Shown here piece by piece: positions 42,920 through 52,393 of a stretch of 64,000 nucleotides of DNA. The notes beneath the pieces were generated by a model that worked only from the letters and a program-made list of their open reading frames with translations, did not search any database and was not told the origin of the DNA. Origin of the DNA: Lacipirellula parvula (GTDB lineage: Bacteria > Planctomycetota > Planctomycetia > Pirellulales > Lacipirellulaceae); the NCBI RefSeq assembly GCF_009177095.1, contig NZ_AP021861.1, positions 3,950,501-4,014,500 on the forward strand. Reading direction: 5' to 3'. The position numbers and the translations under genes are program-made. How positions within the stretch are numbered: the first letter of the stretch is position 1; every line of letters begins with the position of its first letter.

Positions 42920-45900
42920 ATGGAACGGAAACACACGCGTAAGGGCCGCCAGCTAGGCGTCATTGAGCAACTCGAAGATCGCCGCGTGATGACGGCCGAT
43001 CCGCTCATCGAACATCAAGATCTCGATGCGCCGCCGCTCGAGCAAACAGTGCAAACCGGCGGAATCGGCGACGCCGACTTCTGGATCAACCCTGAAGACG
43101 CCGTTCCGTTCGACAACTACGTTCACGACATTGAGCAAGCGATTGCCGCGGCTCACAACCTGACCGGTTGGTACAACGTTCAATCGAGCTACGGCCTCAC
43201 CGGCCGCGGCCAAACCGTCGCGGTCATCGACAGCGGCATCGCCTACGACCACTACGCCCTCGGCGGCGGCCTTGGCGCCAACTATCGCGTCGTCGGCGGC
43301 TGGGACTTCACCGAAGAAAACGACGCCAATCCCTACGACGACGGCGCCAGCGGCGGCCACGGCTCGCACGTGTCGGGCATCATCGGCGGCTCGGGTACGC
43401 CCAACAGCGGCGTGGCCACCGGCGTCGACTTCGTCGGCCTCCGCGTCTTCAACGACGCCGGGCAGGGCTACTTCAGCTGGGTCGAGAGCGCCCTGCAGTG
43501 GGTTCTCCAGAATCGCAACTCGTTCGAAAACCCGATCACCACGATCAACCTGTCGCTCGGCGTTAGCTCCTGGAACGCTGCGACGGTGCCGCAATGGGCG
43601 AACCTCGAAGACGAGTTCGCTGCGCTCGAATCGGCCGGCATTTTCATCGCCGTCTCCGCGGGCAACAGCTTTACTAGCTTCAACACGCCAGGCCTTAGCT
43701 ACCCGGCGGCGAGTCAGTACGTCGTTCCGGTGATGTCGACCGACGAAAACGGCTCGCTCAGCTACTTCAGCCAGCGGCTCACTCGCGCGATCGCCGCTCC
43801 GGGTCGCAACATCGTCAGCACGGTTCCCGACTACAAGGGCAACAACAACGGCGTCGCCGACGACTACGCGACGATGTCCGGCACCAGCATGGCCGCCCCG
43901 TACGTGGCCGGCGCTGCGGTGCTCGTTCGCCAGGCGATGGAGTTCGCCGGTTGGACGAACATCACGCAGGATATGATCTTCAACCACATGATGGCGAACG
44001 CCGACACGGTGTACGACGCCGCCACCAATCTTTCGTACAAGCGTCTGAATCTGCAGAAGGCGATCAGCGCCTTGATGCCGACCGACGATTTCGGCTCGAC
44101 GCAGGCGACGGCGCAAAGCATCGGCACGATCGTCGGCACGTCGACGGTCAACGGCGCCATCAACAGCAAGTCCGACGCCGACTTCTTCTCGTTCACCGCC
44201 TCGACCACCGGCAACGTGACGTTCAACGTCACGAACGCCAAGCAAGAACTCGCCGCGTCGTGGCAAGCCTACGCGGCCAACGGCCAAACCATTGCCACGC
44301 AAAACGGCAACACGATTAGCTTCGCCGTCACCGCGGGCCAAACGTACGCGGTCCGTATTACCTCCACGGCCGGCATCGGGCGGTACACCTTCACCGCCGG
44401 CCTCGGCGGCAGCGGCAATGGCGGAAATAACGGCGGGAACAACGGCAACAATGGGGGCAATGGAGGGAACGGCGGCAACGTCCAGCCGACCTTCACCGAT
44501 TGGGGCGTCGCCGACTTCAACCAGTACGACGACGTCGTCATCGGCGGCGATCGCTGGTTCAAAGTCACCGCATCGCGAACCGGCGCCCTGTCGGTGCTTG
44601 GCCAATACTCCGGCTCGAACGCCAGCGTTGGAATCTACAACGCGAACATGCAGTTGATTGCGGGCGGCACGAACAATGGATCGACGACCCGCGCCGACGT
44701 CCAAGCGACCGCCGGCGTCGAATACTTCATCCGCGTCACCGGCAGCGCGACCGACATCGACCTCAGCGTCGTCAACCTCGTCAGCCAAGTCGGAACGAAC
44801 GTCACCATTGCCGGCACCAGCGGCGACGACGTCTTCTCGTTCGTCGCGGGGACGACCCACTACGTCACCGTCAACGGCGTGCAGTACCAGTTCGCCGGCA
44901 GCTCGGCGAAGGCCTTCACCTTCCAAGGCGGCAACGGCAACGATTCGTTCACGTTCAACGGCACGACGGGCAGCGAAACCGCCACGGTCTATGCCTCGTC
45001 GGCCTCGATCGTTGGCGCCGCGTTCTCCGTGGCGACCGCCGCCATCGAGAATCAAATCATCCGCGGCGGCGGCGGCGCCGACGTCGCCTACATGTACGAC
45101 TCGCTCGGCAACGACACGCTCACCGCCTGGTCGAACCGCGTGACGATGGTCGGCACCGGCTTCTCGAACGAAGTCGCCGCCTTCAGCAATGTCAAAGCCT
45201 ACGCAGTGAACGGCGGCAGCAATTCCGCCACGCTCTACGATTCGGCCGGCGACGACGTCTTCATCGCCGGCTCGCTCCGCGGCATCATGCAGGGCAACGG
45301 GTTCTACAACTGGGCCGAAGGTTTTAACTCGGTCACGGCCCAAGCGATCAACGGCGGCAACGACCGCGTCGACTTCTACGACTCCGCCGGCAACGACACG
45401 CTCACCGCTTGGTCGGACAGAGTGACTTTCACCGGCGCCGGCTTCTCGCACGACGCCCGCGGCTTCGACCGCGTGAAAGCCTGGGCCACCGCCGGCGGCT
45501 ACGACACGGCAACCTTCTACGATTCGGCCGGCGACGACGTGTACATCGCCGGCTCGCTCCGCGGCATCATGCAAGGCGCCGGCTTCTATAACGAAGCCGA
45601 AGGCTTCGACGCCACGGTCGCCTACGCGAACGCCGGCGGCAACGACCGCGTCGAGTTCTACGACTCCGCAGGCGACGACGTGCTCACCGCATGGTCGAAC
45701 CGCGTGACGCTCACGGGCAACGGCTTCTCGCACGATGCCCGCAACTTCGAACGCACCGTCGCCCAAGCCTCCTCCGGCTACGACACGGCGACGTTCTACG
45801 ACTCAGTCGGCAACGACTTGTTCGTCGCCCGTCCGACCGCCGCGTCGATGAGCGGCACGGGCTACTCCAACGAAGCCCGCGGCTTCGACCGCGCGAAGGC

Positions 45901-46537
45901 GTGGGCGACCTCCGGCGGCGACGATCAGGCCGACCTCTACGACTCGACCGGCAACGACACGCTCATCGCCGGCTACCTGCGGGCGATTCTCACCGGCTCG
46001 GGCTACTACAGCGAGGCCGAAGGCTTCGACCGCACAGTGACCTACGGCTCGGGCGGCTATGATACGGCCACGCTGTACGACTCGGCGCTCGACGACGTCT
46101 TCAACGCCTGGGCCGATCGCGCAGTGCTTGCCAGCTCGATTGTTTCGAACGACGTTCGCAACTTCGACCGCGTTCGCGCCGTATCGGAACTCGGCGGCAA
46201 CGATCTCGCGAACTTCTACGACTCGATTGGCAACGACACCTACATCGCCGGCGCCGTCCGCGGGATCATGACGGGGACGAACTTCTACAACGAGGCCGAA
46301 GGCTTCAAGCAAACTGTCGCCAACTCGACCGCCGGCGGCACCGATAAGGTCGAGTTCTACGACTCGGCCGGCAACGACACGCTGCTTGTCTGGCAACGGT
46401 TGGCGTCCCTGAGCGGCCTCGGCTTCAACCACTCGGCCAACGGCTTCAAGAACGTCACCGCCTACATGACCAGCGGCGGCGTGAACGTCCGCGACATCCG
46501 CACGACCGACTTCGTGTTCAAACTCGTCGGCCAATGA
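42920..46537 (+). CDS. S8 subtilisin-like peptidase with PPC domains and ten tandem 47-residue repeats
   Basis: The 1205-residue product has a basic start with a LEPR-XLL-like motif (QLEDRRVMTAD, residues 17-27), typical of large planctomycete exoproteins. The subtilase domain follows (~85-385) with D104 in AVIDSG, H147 in GGHGSHV, oxyanion N249 in SAGN and S323 in GTSMAAP. A prepeptidase C-terminal-like domain lies at ~390-495, then a Gly/Asn linker and a second such domain to ~620. Residues ~720-1190 hold ten repeats starting YDSxGND or YDSxGDD, alternating between a TAWS-type and an IAGSLRGIM-type unit. The GND core recalls calcium-binding RTX repeats, but the spacing is far longer. It is probably a secreted adhesive or matrix protease. 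Confidence 0.92.
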   Translation: MERKHTRKGRQLGVIEQLEDRRVMTADPLIEHQDLDAPPLEQTVQTGGIGDADFWINPEDAVPFDNYVHDIEQAIAAAHNLTGWYNVQSSYGLTGRGQTVAVIDSGIAYDHYALGGGLGANYRVVGGWDFTEENDANPYDDGASGGHGSHVSGIIGGSGTPNSGVATGVDFVGLRVFNDAGQGYFSWVESALQWVLQNRNSFENPITTINLSLGVSSWNAATVPQWANLEDEFAALESAGIFIAVSAGNSFTSFNTPGLSYPAASQYVVPVMSTDENGSLSYFSQRLTRAIAAPGRNIVSTVPDYKGNNNGVADDYATMSGTSMAAPYVAGAAVLVRQAMEFAGWTNITQDMIFNHMMANADTVYDAATNLSYKRLNLQKAISALMPTDDFGSTQATAQSIGTIVGTSTVNGAINSKSDADFFSFTASTTGNVTFNVTNAKQELAASWQAYAANGQTIATQNGNTISFAVTAGQTYAVRITSTAGIGRYTFTAGLGGSGNGGNNGGNNGNNGGNGGNGGNVQPTFTDWGVADFNQYDDVVIGGDRWFKVTASRTGALSVLGQYSGSNASVGIYNANMQLIAGGTNNGSTTRADVQATAGVEYFIRVTGSATDIDLSVVNLVSQVGTNVTIAGTSGDDVFSFVAGTTHYVTVNGVQYQFAGSSAKAFTFQGGNGNDSFTFNGTTGSETATVYASSASIVGAAFSVATAAIENQIIRGGGGADVAYMYDSLGNDTLTAWSNRVTMVGTGFSNEVAAFSNVKAYAVNGGSNSATLYDSAGDDVFIAGSLRGIMQGNGFYNWAEGFNSVTAQAINGGNDRVDFYDSAGNDTLTAWSDRVTFTGAGFSHDARGFDRVKAWATAGGYDTATFYDSAGDDVYIAGSLRGIMQGAGFYNEAEGFDATVAYANAGGNDRVEFYDSAGDDVLTAWSNRVTLTGNGFSHDARNFERTVAQASSGYDTATFYDSVGNDLFVARPTAASMSGTGYSNEARGFDRAKAWATSGGDDQADLYDSTGNDTLIAGYLRAILTGSGYYSEAEGFDRTVTYGSGGYDTATLYDSALDDVFNAWADRAVLASSIVSNDVRNFDRVRAVSELGGNDLANFYDSIGNDTYIAGAVRGIMTGTNFYNEAEGFKQTVANSTAGGTDKVEFYDSAGNDTLLVWQRLASLSGLGFNHSANGFKNVTAYMTSGGVNVRDIRTTDFVFKLVGQ

Positions 46538-46547
46538 CCCGCATGCC

Positions 46548-46639
46548 TAGCCCCGGGCTCCGCCCGGGGGTCGCTCGCCATTCCGGTAAGCGTTCGCCCG
46601 CCGAGATGGAAACCCACCCCCGGGCGGAGCCCGGGGCTA
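46548..46639. repeat. Family A palindromic element, copy 5
   Basis: This full 92-base element lies between the convergent subtilase and epimerase genes, 10 bases after the subtilase stop and 19 bases before the epimerase stop. Its loop closely matches copy 4, which is 5.4 kb away. Confidence 0.88.
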
Positions 46640-46658
46640 GAAGCGCCCCAACGCGTCT

Positions 46659-47594
46659 CTATTTAACTAGTGTGCGGTAGTACTCAATCGACCGCCGCAA
46701 CCCTTCGTCGAAGTCAATCGTCGGCTCGTACTTCAGCACGTCGCGAGCGGCGGTGATGTCGGCCAGGCTGTCGCGCACATCGCCCGCACGGGCTGGCTCA
46801 AAGTTCGGCTCAATCTTCGTCCCCAGCACGCGATTAATGCTGGCGATCAGTTCCAACAAGCTGTACTGCTTGCCGCACGCCACATTGAACGTGCGACCGC
46901 TCGCCGCCGGCGAGGCCGCCGCCGCCAGATTACCGAGCACGACGTTCTCGACGTAGGTAAAATCCCGCGATTGCCCGCCGTCGCCGAACACTGTCGGCCG
47001 CTTGCCGGCGAGCATCATCACGACGAACTTCGGGATCACCGCCGAATACTCGCCGTTAGGATCTTGCCGCGGGCCGAAGACATTGAAGTAGCGGATCACT
47101 ACCGTTTCCAAACCATACGACGCGGCGAACGCCTGGCAGTACCCTTCACCGGCAAGCTTCGCCGCCGCGTAGGGCGAGATCGGCGCCGGCAGATCGCTCT
47201 CGCGCTTGGCGATGAACGGCTGGTTGCCATACGCGCTGCTCGAACCTGCGTAAACGACGCGCTTCACGCCGCCGCGGCGCGCCGCGTCGAGCACATGCAA
47301 CGTCCCCGTCGCGCAAGCAGCGTGGCTCGCGGCCGGCTCGGCCAGGCTCCGCGGCACCGACGCCATCGCCGCTTGGTGAAACACCACATCGACGCCGACA
47401 ACCGCTTTCTCGAGCTGCTTCGGATCGAGCAGATCGCCCTGCATCAGTTCGACGCGTTTGCCGAGGTGGGCAAGGTTCTCCGCCTTACCCGTGCTTAAGT
47501 TGTCGTAGACGCGCACTTCATCGCCGCGCTCAACGAGCGCCGTCACAATGTGCGAGCCGATGAACCCAGCGCCGCCGGTGACCAAGTATTTCAT
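46659..47594 (-). CDS. NAD-dependent sugar-nucleotide epimerase/dehydratase (SDR)
   Basis: The 311-residue extended short-chain dehydrogenase has TGGAGFIGSHI (residues 6-16) as the NAD-binding motif and a catalytic Y142xxxK146 in SPYAAAKLAGE, with Ser118-120. RYFNVFGPRQDPNGEYSAVI and GDGGQSRDFTYVENVV are typical of UDP-glucose or UDP-N-acetylglucosamine 4-epimerases of the WbpP/GalE group. It would supply sugar nucleotides for surface polysaccharide. It lies 12 bases downstream of the metallopeptidase gene on the same strand. Confidence 0.9.
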   Translation of the reverse strand: MKYLVTGGAGFIGSHIVTALVERGDEVRVYDNLSTGKAENLAHLGKRVELMQGDLLDPKQLEKAVVGVDVVFHQAAMASVPRSLAEPAASHAACATGTLHVLDAARRGGVKRVVYAGSSSAYGNQPFIAKRESDLPAPISPYAAAKLAGEGYCQAFAASYGLETVVIRYFNVFGPRQDPNGEYSAVIPKFVVMMLAGKRPTVFGDGGQSRDFTYVENVVLGNLAAAASPAASGRTFNVACGKQYSLLELIASINRVLGTKIEPNFEPARAGDVRDSLADITAARDVLKYEPTIDFDEGLRRSIEYYRTLVK

Positions 47595-47606
47595 TGCGAT
47601 TCTTTC

Positions 47607-48446
47607 TTAGCCGCTGATGGGCGCGCTGCGGTGAGCGACCAATGACGTCGTCGGCCGCCAGTTGCTGAAGTGCCGTTCCATCCGTTCGTCGAGATCAGGC
47701 ACCGCCGTCCGCAGTCGCGCCGACAGCGGACCAACATGGTCGCCGCGGCGAATGTCGGCCAAGTATTCGACCAGCGTCCGGTGGGCAGCCGCCGGCCCAT
47801 GCAACATAAAATGAACCCACGACCACGCGAAACGATACTCAAAGCTGCCCATTTCGCCTACCTCTTGCCGATCCTCGAGATCTTCGACGGTCCGTCGCAT
47901 CCCAAGCCGCAAGTTCCAGCGGACGAGGGCGAGGTGAGGGTGGCCGTGCGGGCGACTCTCCTCGGGCATCTCAAAATATTCCGCTAGCCCTTCATCGAGC
48001 CACAGCGGCACCTCCGGCAGCGTCGCGTGCAGTAGGGCGTGCGTCGATTCGTGCCGCAAATCGACCGGCAACTCCGCATGCTGGTAAGCGTAAACGGCTC
48101 CGCGACCGCCACGCCGGACGTAAAGCGCCCGACGGTAAGGAACTTGGGGATAGAGCTGAGCCAGAAACTTCCGATGCGACGCCTCGTCTGCTAGCAAAAA
48201 AACGTCGACCGTCTGCCGCGCCGAGGGAACTGCTAGCGTCCGATGCAGCTCCGATTCGAGCCGAGCCAGCTCAGCGAACACTCCTTCTAGCGACTGCAGC
48301 GGGAACGCCGACGTGCAGACGAACGGCCCGTAAACGCGGCGATCGGCCCAGCCTTCGCTTTTTTCGGCAGCTCGGGCCAGCGGCGTCGCGATCGTTGCTG
48401 CTAGCGCCGCTTGTAAAAATCGCCGCCGTGACAGCCCAGAGGTCAT
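47607..48446 (-). CDS. Tat-exported HExxH metallopeptidase-like protein
   Basis: The 279-residue product starts MTSGLSRRRFLQAALAATIA, a twin-arginine (Tat) signal. A zinc-peptidase motif HESTH at residues 132-136 is followed by WLDEGLAEYFE near 149-159, which supplies the third ligand as in gluzincins and DUF1570-like proteins. Substrate unknown. GGAGG lies five bases before the ATG. It precedes the epimerase gene by 12 bases, so the two are probably co-transcribed. Tat export implies folding, perhaps zinc loading, before secretion. Confidence 0.8.
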   Translation of the reverse strand: MTSGLSRRRFLQAALAATIATPLARAAEKSEGWADRRVYGPFVCTSAFPLQSLEGVFAELARLESELHRTLAVPSARQTVDVFLLADEASHRKFLAQLYPQVPYRRALYVRRGGRGAVYAYQHAELPVDLRHESTHALLHATLPEVPLWLDEGLAEYFEMPEESRPHGHPHLALVRWNLRLGMRRTVEDLEDRQEVGEMGSFEYRFAWSWVHFMLHGPAAAHRTLVEYLADIRRGDHVGPLSARLRTAVPDLDERMERHFSNWRPTTSLVAHRSAPISG

Positions 48447-48904
48447 CGAGCCTCCCGCCGGCAGGCTGCCGTTTCAAGTTGGTCGATCGGCGCCAGCACT
48501 TACTTCTCACGGCGAGGGAGGAGATGGGGGCGGGAGTATACTGGTCGACCAGCGCTGGTCAACCCAAGTCGCCCGCAGCCGTGTGAACGCCGAAAAATCT
48601 CCGCTTCGGCGCCTCCGAGGGACGACGCTAGGACTCGTCACTTCGATCCCATTCTTAGACCTTGGTCTCGTTTTGCGACCAACGTGGCACGAAACGATCC
48701 ACCGGTTGGCAAGCCCCACTTGAGGGAAAATGTAAAAATCCCGGAAAATTCATCGTTCCACGTGACAGTGAACCTTCAACCCCACCAATCATACCTATTG
48801 GCATGTCGGTTGCACTTAGCCGATCCGTCGCAACGGAGCGACAACTTTGGCAGCCCGCAGGGAAGCCGCACCGTTTTTGTTGTTCGTTTCAGGAGGTAGT
48901 AGGG
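48447..48904. other. Divergent region upstream of csrA, with strong ribosome binding site
   Basis: No gene was found in this 458-base region. AGGAGGT at 48891-48897 is a near-ideal Shine-Dalgarno sequence seven bases before the csrA ATG, and its GGA core is also the sequence bound by CsrA itself, so autoregulation is possible. Further GGA words (TGAGGGAAA, CCCGGAAAA) lie near 48720-48750. Confidence 0.5.
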
Positions 48905-49177
48905 ATGCTCGTACTCAGCCGCAAGATTGGCGAAAAGATCCACGTTGGCAACGACATCACGATCGAGGTTCGCCGCGTGGCCGGCAACCGCGTGACGCTA
49001 GCAGTTGAGGCTCCGCGCAACGTGCGGATTCTCCGCGGTGAACTCCGCGATGCTGCGATGGAATTCGAAATTCACGAAGAAGAGTTCGAACTGGAGCCAG
49101 AGCCTGTCCGCTCGCCGGTCGTGGTCACGCACCAACGACTCGGCTTGGGCGCCTCGATGCCCCATGTTCTGGGCTAG
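48905..49177 (+). CDS. csrA: Carbon storage regulator CsrA (copy 1)
   Basis: The 90-residue product is the RNA-binding translational regulator CsrA/RsmA. It begins MLVLSRKIGEKIHVGNDITI and keeps the RNA-binding strand VEAPRNVRILRGEL with the key Arg of the VxRxE pattern. It has an acidic C-terminal extension (HEEEFELEPEP) beyond the usual ~60 residues. It sits behind a strong ribosome binding site and ahead of an intrinsic terminator, so it is a single-gene transcript. A second csrA lies 2.6 kb away in the opposite orientation. Confidence 0.95.
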   Translation: MLVLSRKIGEKIHVGNDITIEVRRVAGNRVTLAVEAPRNVRILRGELRDAAMEFEIHEEEFELEPEPVRSPVVVTHQRLGLGASMPHVLG

Positions 49178-49264
49178 CATCTCGCCCCCCGCTTGAATCT
49201 GGGTTTACCAACTCACTTCACCCGGAGGCGCGGATGCGTTTCGCAAGACAATTTGCACAAAGAG

Positions 49265-49296
49265 AGCCGTGTGGCGCGATGCCTACGGCTTTTTTT
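49265..49296 (+). terminator. Rho-independent terminator of csrA
   Basis: AGCCGT (49265-49270) pairs with ACGGCT (49285-49290), with an inner GGC/GCC extension, and is followed by seven Ts. It lies 87 bases after the csrA stop. The rest of the gap to 49558 shows no other feature. Confidence 0.8.
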
Positions 49297-49558
49297 GTGC
49301 GCTGATTTTCCTGCTACCGCCTGCCTGCCGCTCGCGGTCTAGCGATCTCTCCCAAAGCGCCCATTCGCGCGCGATCATGCCTCGTTGAGACGCCCTCCTT
49401 GGATCGCGTCGCGAGCTCGATTTTCAGGCCGTTTTCCCAGGCCGAACTTGACGTTCCTGCCGGGAATTTCCTACTCTCCCCGCCCCTCTCTTGGGGGCCG
49501 GCGTCGCACCAGGGATGCACCCTGATCGCGGAACGACGAGCCACCTGCCAACCGGTCG

Positions 49559-51706
49559 ATGCCGACCATGGCGTGCTCCGCACAGCCGACGGTGACTTGC
49601 CTCAGTCCGCGCTCGCGCGCGTCGACGTGCCTGGCCGTTTACCTGTTGGCTGCCGCGATCCTCCTGGCTCCCGGTTGTGCATCGACCAGCAGCAAGTGGG
49701 TCACCCTCCGCACGACGCCGCGTAATCCGCTCACCGACACGCTTGGCCTCGTCACCAAGCAAGGCCCCAAGCCAACGCCGCGCACTCTGCAACTGCTGCG
49801 GCGCTACGACCTCGAGAAAAAGCTCAACGACAAGCCCGCGCTGCTCGTCGAGCTCAATGCGATCAACCGCAACGAGCCGAACCGCGAGAATCTCTACGCC
49901 CTCGCGGAAGTCGCCTACGTCGGCGGCAAGAAGGCCGACGCCGCTCACGACAAAGCCGCCGCACTTGAACTGTACGGTTCGTCGGTGCTCTACGCCTACG
50001 AGTACCTGTTCGCCAACGGTTACCCGACCGCGAGCAACGCCTACGACCCGCAGTTCCGCAGCGCGTGCGAACTCTACAACGCCGCTCTCGAAGGAACCTT
50101 GCGCATAGCACAGACCGAAGCCCCGCTCCGCCCCGGCGCAGCTCGTCGCATCAAAACGTGCGCTCACGATTGCGAGTTGGAAATTCAATTGAAGAGCGGC
50201 GGCTGGCATTCCGCCGATTTCGATCACGTCGAGTTCGTTTCCGACTACGAAGTCAACGGCCTGCGGAACCACTACCACAACTTCGGCCTCGGCGTGCCGC
50301 TCATCGCCGTTCGCAAGCCGCACGAAAACCCCGAGCCGGCCGAGCAGTTCTACCCGCCGGATCTCTCGTTCGCGGTCACCGCCTTCCTGCGCGTCGACCC
50401 GATGCTCGCTAAGCAACCTAGCGACGTCGTTCCCACGTCGGCGACGATGAGCGAGCTCGCCGCGGCCGAAGCCAAGCAACCGAAACGCAAACTTCGCGCG
50501 GTGCTCGAACTCTACGATCCGCTCGACACCACCCAAGTCGACGCCGGCGGCGTTACCGTGCCGCTCGAAACCGACCTCAGCACGCCGCTCGCCTACAACC
50601 TCAGCCAGCCGGCCCTCGACGACAGCAAACTCTCAACTGTCGGACTGCTGACGCCCGAGAAGGTGCAAAAGGTCAGCGGGCTCTACATGCTCGAGCCCTA
50701 CCGCAGCGACCGCATTCCGGTGGTGATGGTGCACGGCCTTTGGTCGAGCCCTGTCACTTGGATGGAGATGTTCAACGACCTGCGGAGCGATCCTTACATT
50801 CGCGAGCACTACCAATTCTGGTTCTACCTCTACCCGTCAGGCCAACCCTTCTGGCAGAGCGCTGCCGAGATGCGTGAAGACCTCGTGCAAATGCGGGCCA
50901 AGCTCGATCCAGGTCGCAAGTCGCCGGCGCTCGATCAAACGATCCTCGTCGGCCACAGCATGGGCGGCCTCGTTTCAAAGCTGCAAACAGTCAACAGCGG
51001 CAACGAGTTCTGGCGCACGATGAGCGACAAACCATTTGCCGAGCTACAGGCCGACCCTGAAATCCGCGACCAGTTGGCGTCGACGTTCTTCTTCGACCCG
51101 AACCCGTCGATTCGCCGCGTCGTTACCATCGGCACGCCGCACCGCGGCAGCGAATTCTCCAACGACTTCACGAAGTGGCTCGGCCGCAAACTGATTCACG
51201 TCCCCACCGCGTTGATGAATGGCCGCACGGAACTCGCCACGCGCAACCCCGAATACTTCCGCAACACGGCGCCAATCAACATCACCAACAGCATCGACTC
51301 ACTCTCGCCGAAGTCGACGTTCCTGCCGGTGTTGCTCGAAGCCCCAGCCGGCCCTTGGGTGAAGTACCACAACATCGTCGGCCAGGCGCCGCACGAAGGG
51401 GTGACGAACCAGGTCTCGATGTGGCTCTCCGGCGAGGGCGACGGCGTCGTCTCGCTCGCCAGCGCTCAGCTCGACCACGTCTCCTCGCAGATCGTGGTCC
51501 CCGCCGATCACATGACGGTTCACCGCCACCCGCAGAGCATCCTCGAAGTCCGCCGCGTGCTGATGCAGCACATCGCCGATCTGCAGAACTTCCCCTACGG
51601 CGGGGCGGTGCAGTACGCCGACGCCGAGGTCGCAACGCCCGTCGGCCAATCGCCGCCGCAACTGCCAGGGCCAGTGGCAACGTTGCCGGCGACGGTGACG
51701 AAGTAA
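49559..51706 (+). CDS. Alpha/beta-hydrolase lipoprotein (lipase/esterase-like)
   Basis: The 715-residue product has an N-terminal hydrophobic segment ending in a lipobox (LLAPGC), so it is probably a lipoprotein. The hydrolase core is C-terminal: VVMVHGLWSSPVTW (oxyanion region), LVGHSMGGLVSKLQ (nucleophile S467), VVTIGTPHRGSEFS, an acidic candidate in GEGDGVVSL and a His candidate in PADHMTVHRHP. The first ~350 residues have no recognised family and may position the substrate. It lies between the two csrA genes. The exact start is uncertain because the N-terminus before the hydrophobic segment is long and Ser/Thr-rich. Confidence 0.82.
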   Translation: MPTMACSAQPTVTCLSPRSRASTCLAVYLLAAAILLAPGCASTSSKWVTLRTTPRNPLTDTLGLVTKQGPKPTPRTLQLLRRYDLEKKLNDKPALLVELNAINRNEPNRENLYALAEVAYVGGKKADAAHDKAAALELYGSSVLYAYEYLFANGYPTASNAYDPQFRSACELYNAALEGTLRIAQTEAPLRPGAARRIKTCAHDCELEIQLKSGGWHSADFDHVEFVSDYEVNGLRNHYHNFGLGVPLIAVRKPHENPEPAEQFYPPDLSFAVTAFLRVDPMLAKQPSDVVPTSATMSELAAAEAKQPKRKLRAVLELYDPLDTTQVDAGGVTVPLETDLSTPLAYNLSQPALDDSKLSTVGLLTPEKVQKVSGLYMLEPYRSDRIPVVMVHGLWSSPVTWMEMFNDLRSDPYIREHYQFWFYLYPSGQPFWQSAAEMREDLVQMRAKLDPGRKSPALDQTILVGHSMGGLVSKLQTVNSGNEFWRTMSDKPFAELQADPEIRDQLASTFFFDPNPSIRRVVTIGTPHRGSEFSNDFTKWLGRKLIHVPTALMNGRTELATRNPEYFRNTAPINITNSIDSLSPKSTFLPVLLEAPAGPWVKYHNIVGQAPHEGVTNQVSMWLSGEGDGVVSLASAQLDHVSSQIVVPADHMTVHRHPQSILEVRRVLMQHIADLQNFPYGGAVQYADAEVATPVGQSPPQLPGPVATLPATVTK

Positions 51707-51792
51707 CTCAGCCCAAGGTGCATTCCAACGGTCGAGTCTTCTGGGGGGGATACTCGCGCTTCGCGCCGCTCAGGTGCGTTGTGACTCGCGGC

Positions 51793-52149
51793 TCACTCCC
51801 CGCGGGCCGCCACCATCTGCCGCAGCAAACCGCGACCGCCGCGAGCTCCCAGCACGTCGCCCGGCGACACCCGCAGGCCAGCCGCGTGGACGACCGTGTA
51901 TAACTCGCTCGACGGCCAAGCATCGTGGTCGCAGTCGTCGTCGTGTTCGTCAACCGAATCTTCAGCGACTTCCGCTTGTTGGTTCACTTCCACCTCGATG
52001 GCGCGGGCAATCTCGCCACGCAGCACCGGCACATGCGACGGGGCCTGAATCCCGAGACGAACTCCCTTGCCCTTGGTCCGCACCACCGTGATGACCACGT
52101 TGTCGCCAATCTTGATCTGTTCGCCTTGCTTCCGGGTGAGAACCAACAT
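51793..52149 (-). CDS. csrA: Carbon storage regulator CsrA-like protein (copy 2), extended
   Basis: The 118-residue product has a CsrA core (MLVLTRKQGEQIKIGDNVVI, IQAPSHVPVLRGEI) with the RNA-binding Arg kept. A ~55-residue extension follows, with an acidic, His/Asp-rich part (DEHDDDCDHDAW) and a Gly/Arg-rich end. GGGAGT precedes the ATG at 52149 by seven bases. It is distinct in sequence from copy 1 (about half of the core positions match). The extension could bind a partner, as FliW or other antagonists do with some CsrA proteins; this is only a guess. Confidence 0.9.
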   Translation of the reverse strand: MLVLTRKQGEQIKIGDNVVITVVRTKGKGVRLGIQAPSHVPVLRGEIARAIEVEVNQQAEVAEDSVDEHDDDCDHDAWPSSELYTVVHAAGLRVSPGDVLGARGGRGLLRQMVAARGE

Positions 52150-52393
52150 GAGACACACTCCCTTGTAGATGAGATTCCTGCGGCCGACACGCCGCGTTTG
52201 ACACGGAAGGCTCTATTGCACTACCCGTGCCGATTCTCTAGGGGCGTCGTCTGCCAAGCGGCAGATGCAAACGCCATAAGGAGTTACGTCAGATGCTGGC
52301 AGTACCGAAGGTGAGGGCGTGTACACCCAACCGGTGAACATTTGCCAAGAACTTGAAAAAACGGCAAAGCAAGCCGCGCTACGGTTGAATGAG

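Noticed and set aside
42953-45766. Minus-strand open frame of 937 codons opposite the subtilase gene
   Set aside because: It is the complement of a gene with intact catalytic residues and repeats. The antisense product only reflects the repeat periodicity.
45100-46490. Classical RTX calcium-binding repeats in the subtilase
   Set aside because: The GND/GDD cores recur every ~47 residues, not every nine, and the GGxGxDxUx nonapeptide runs are missing.
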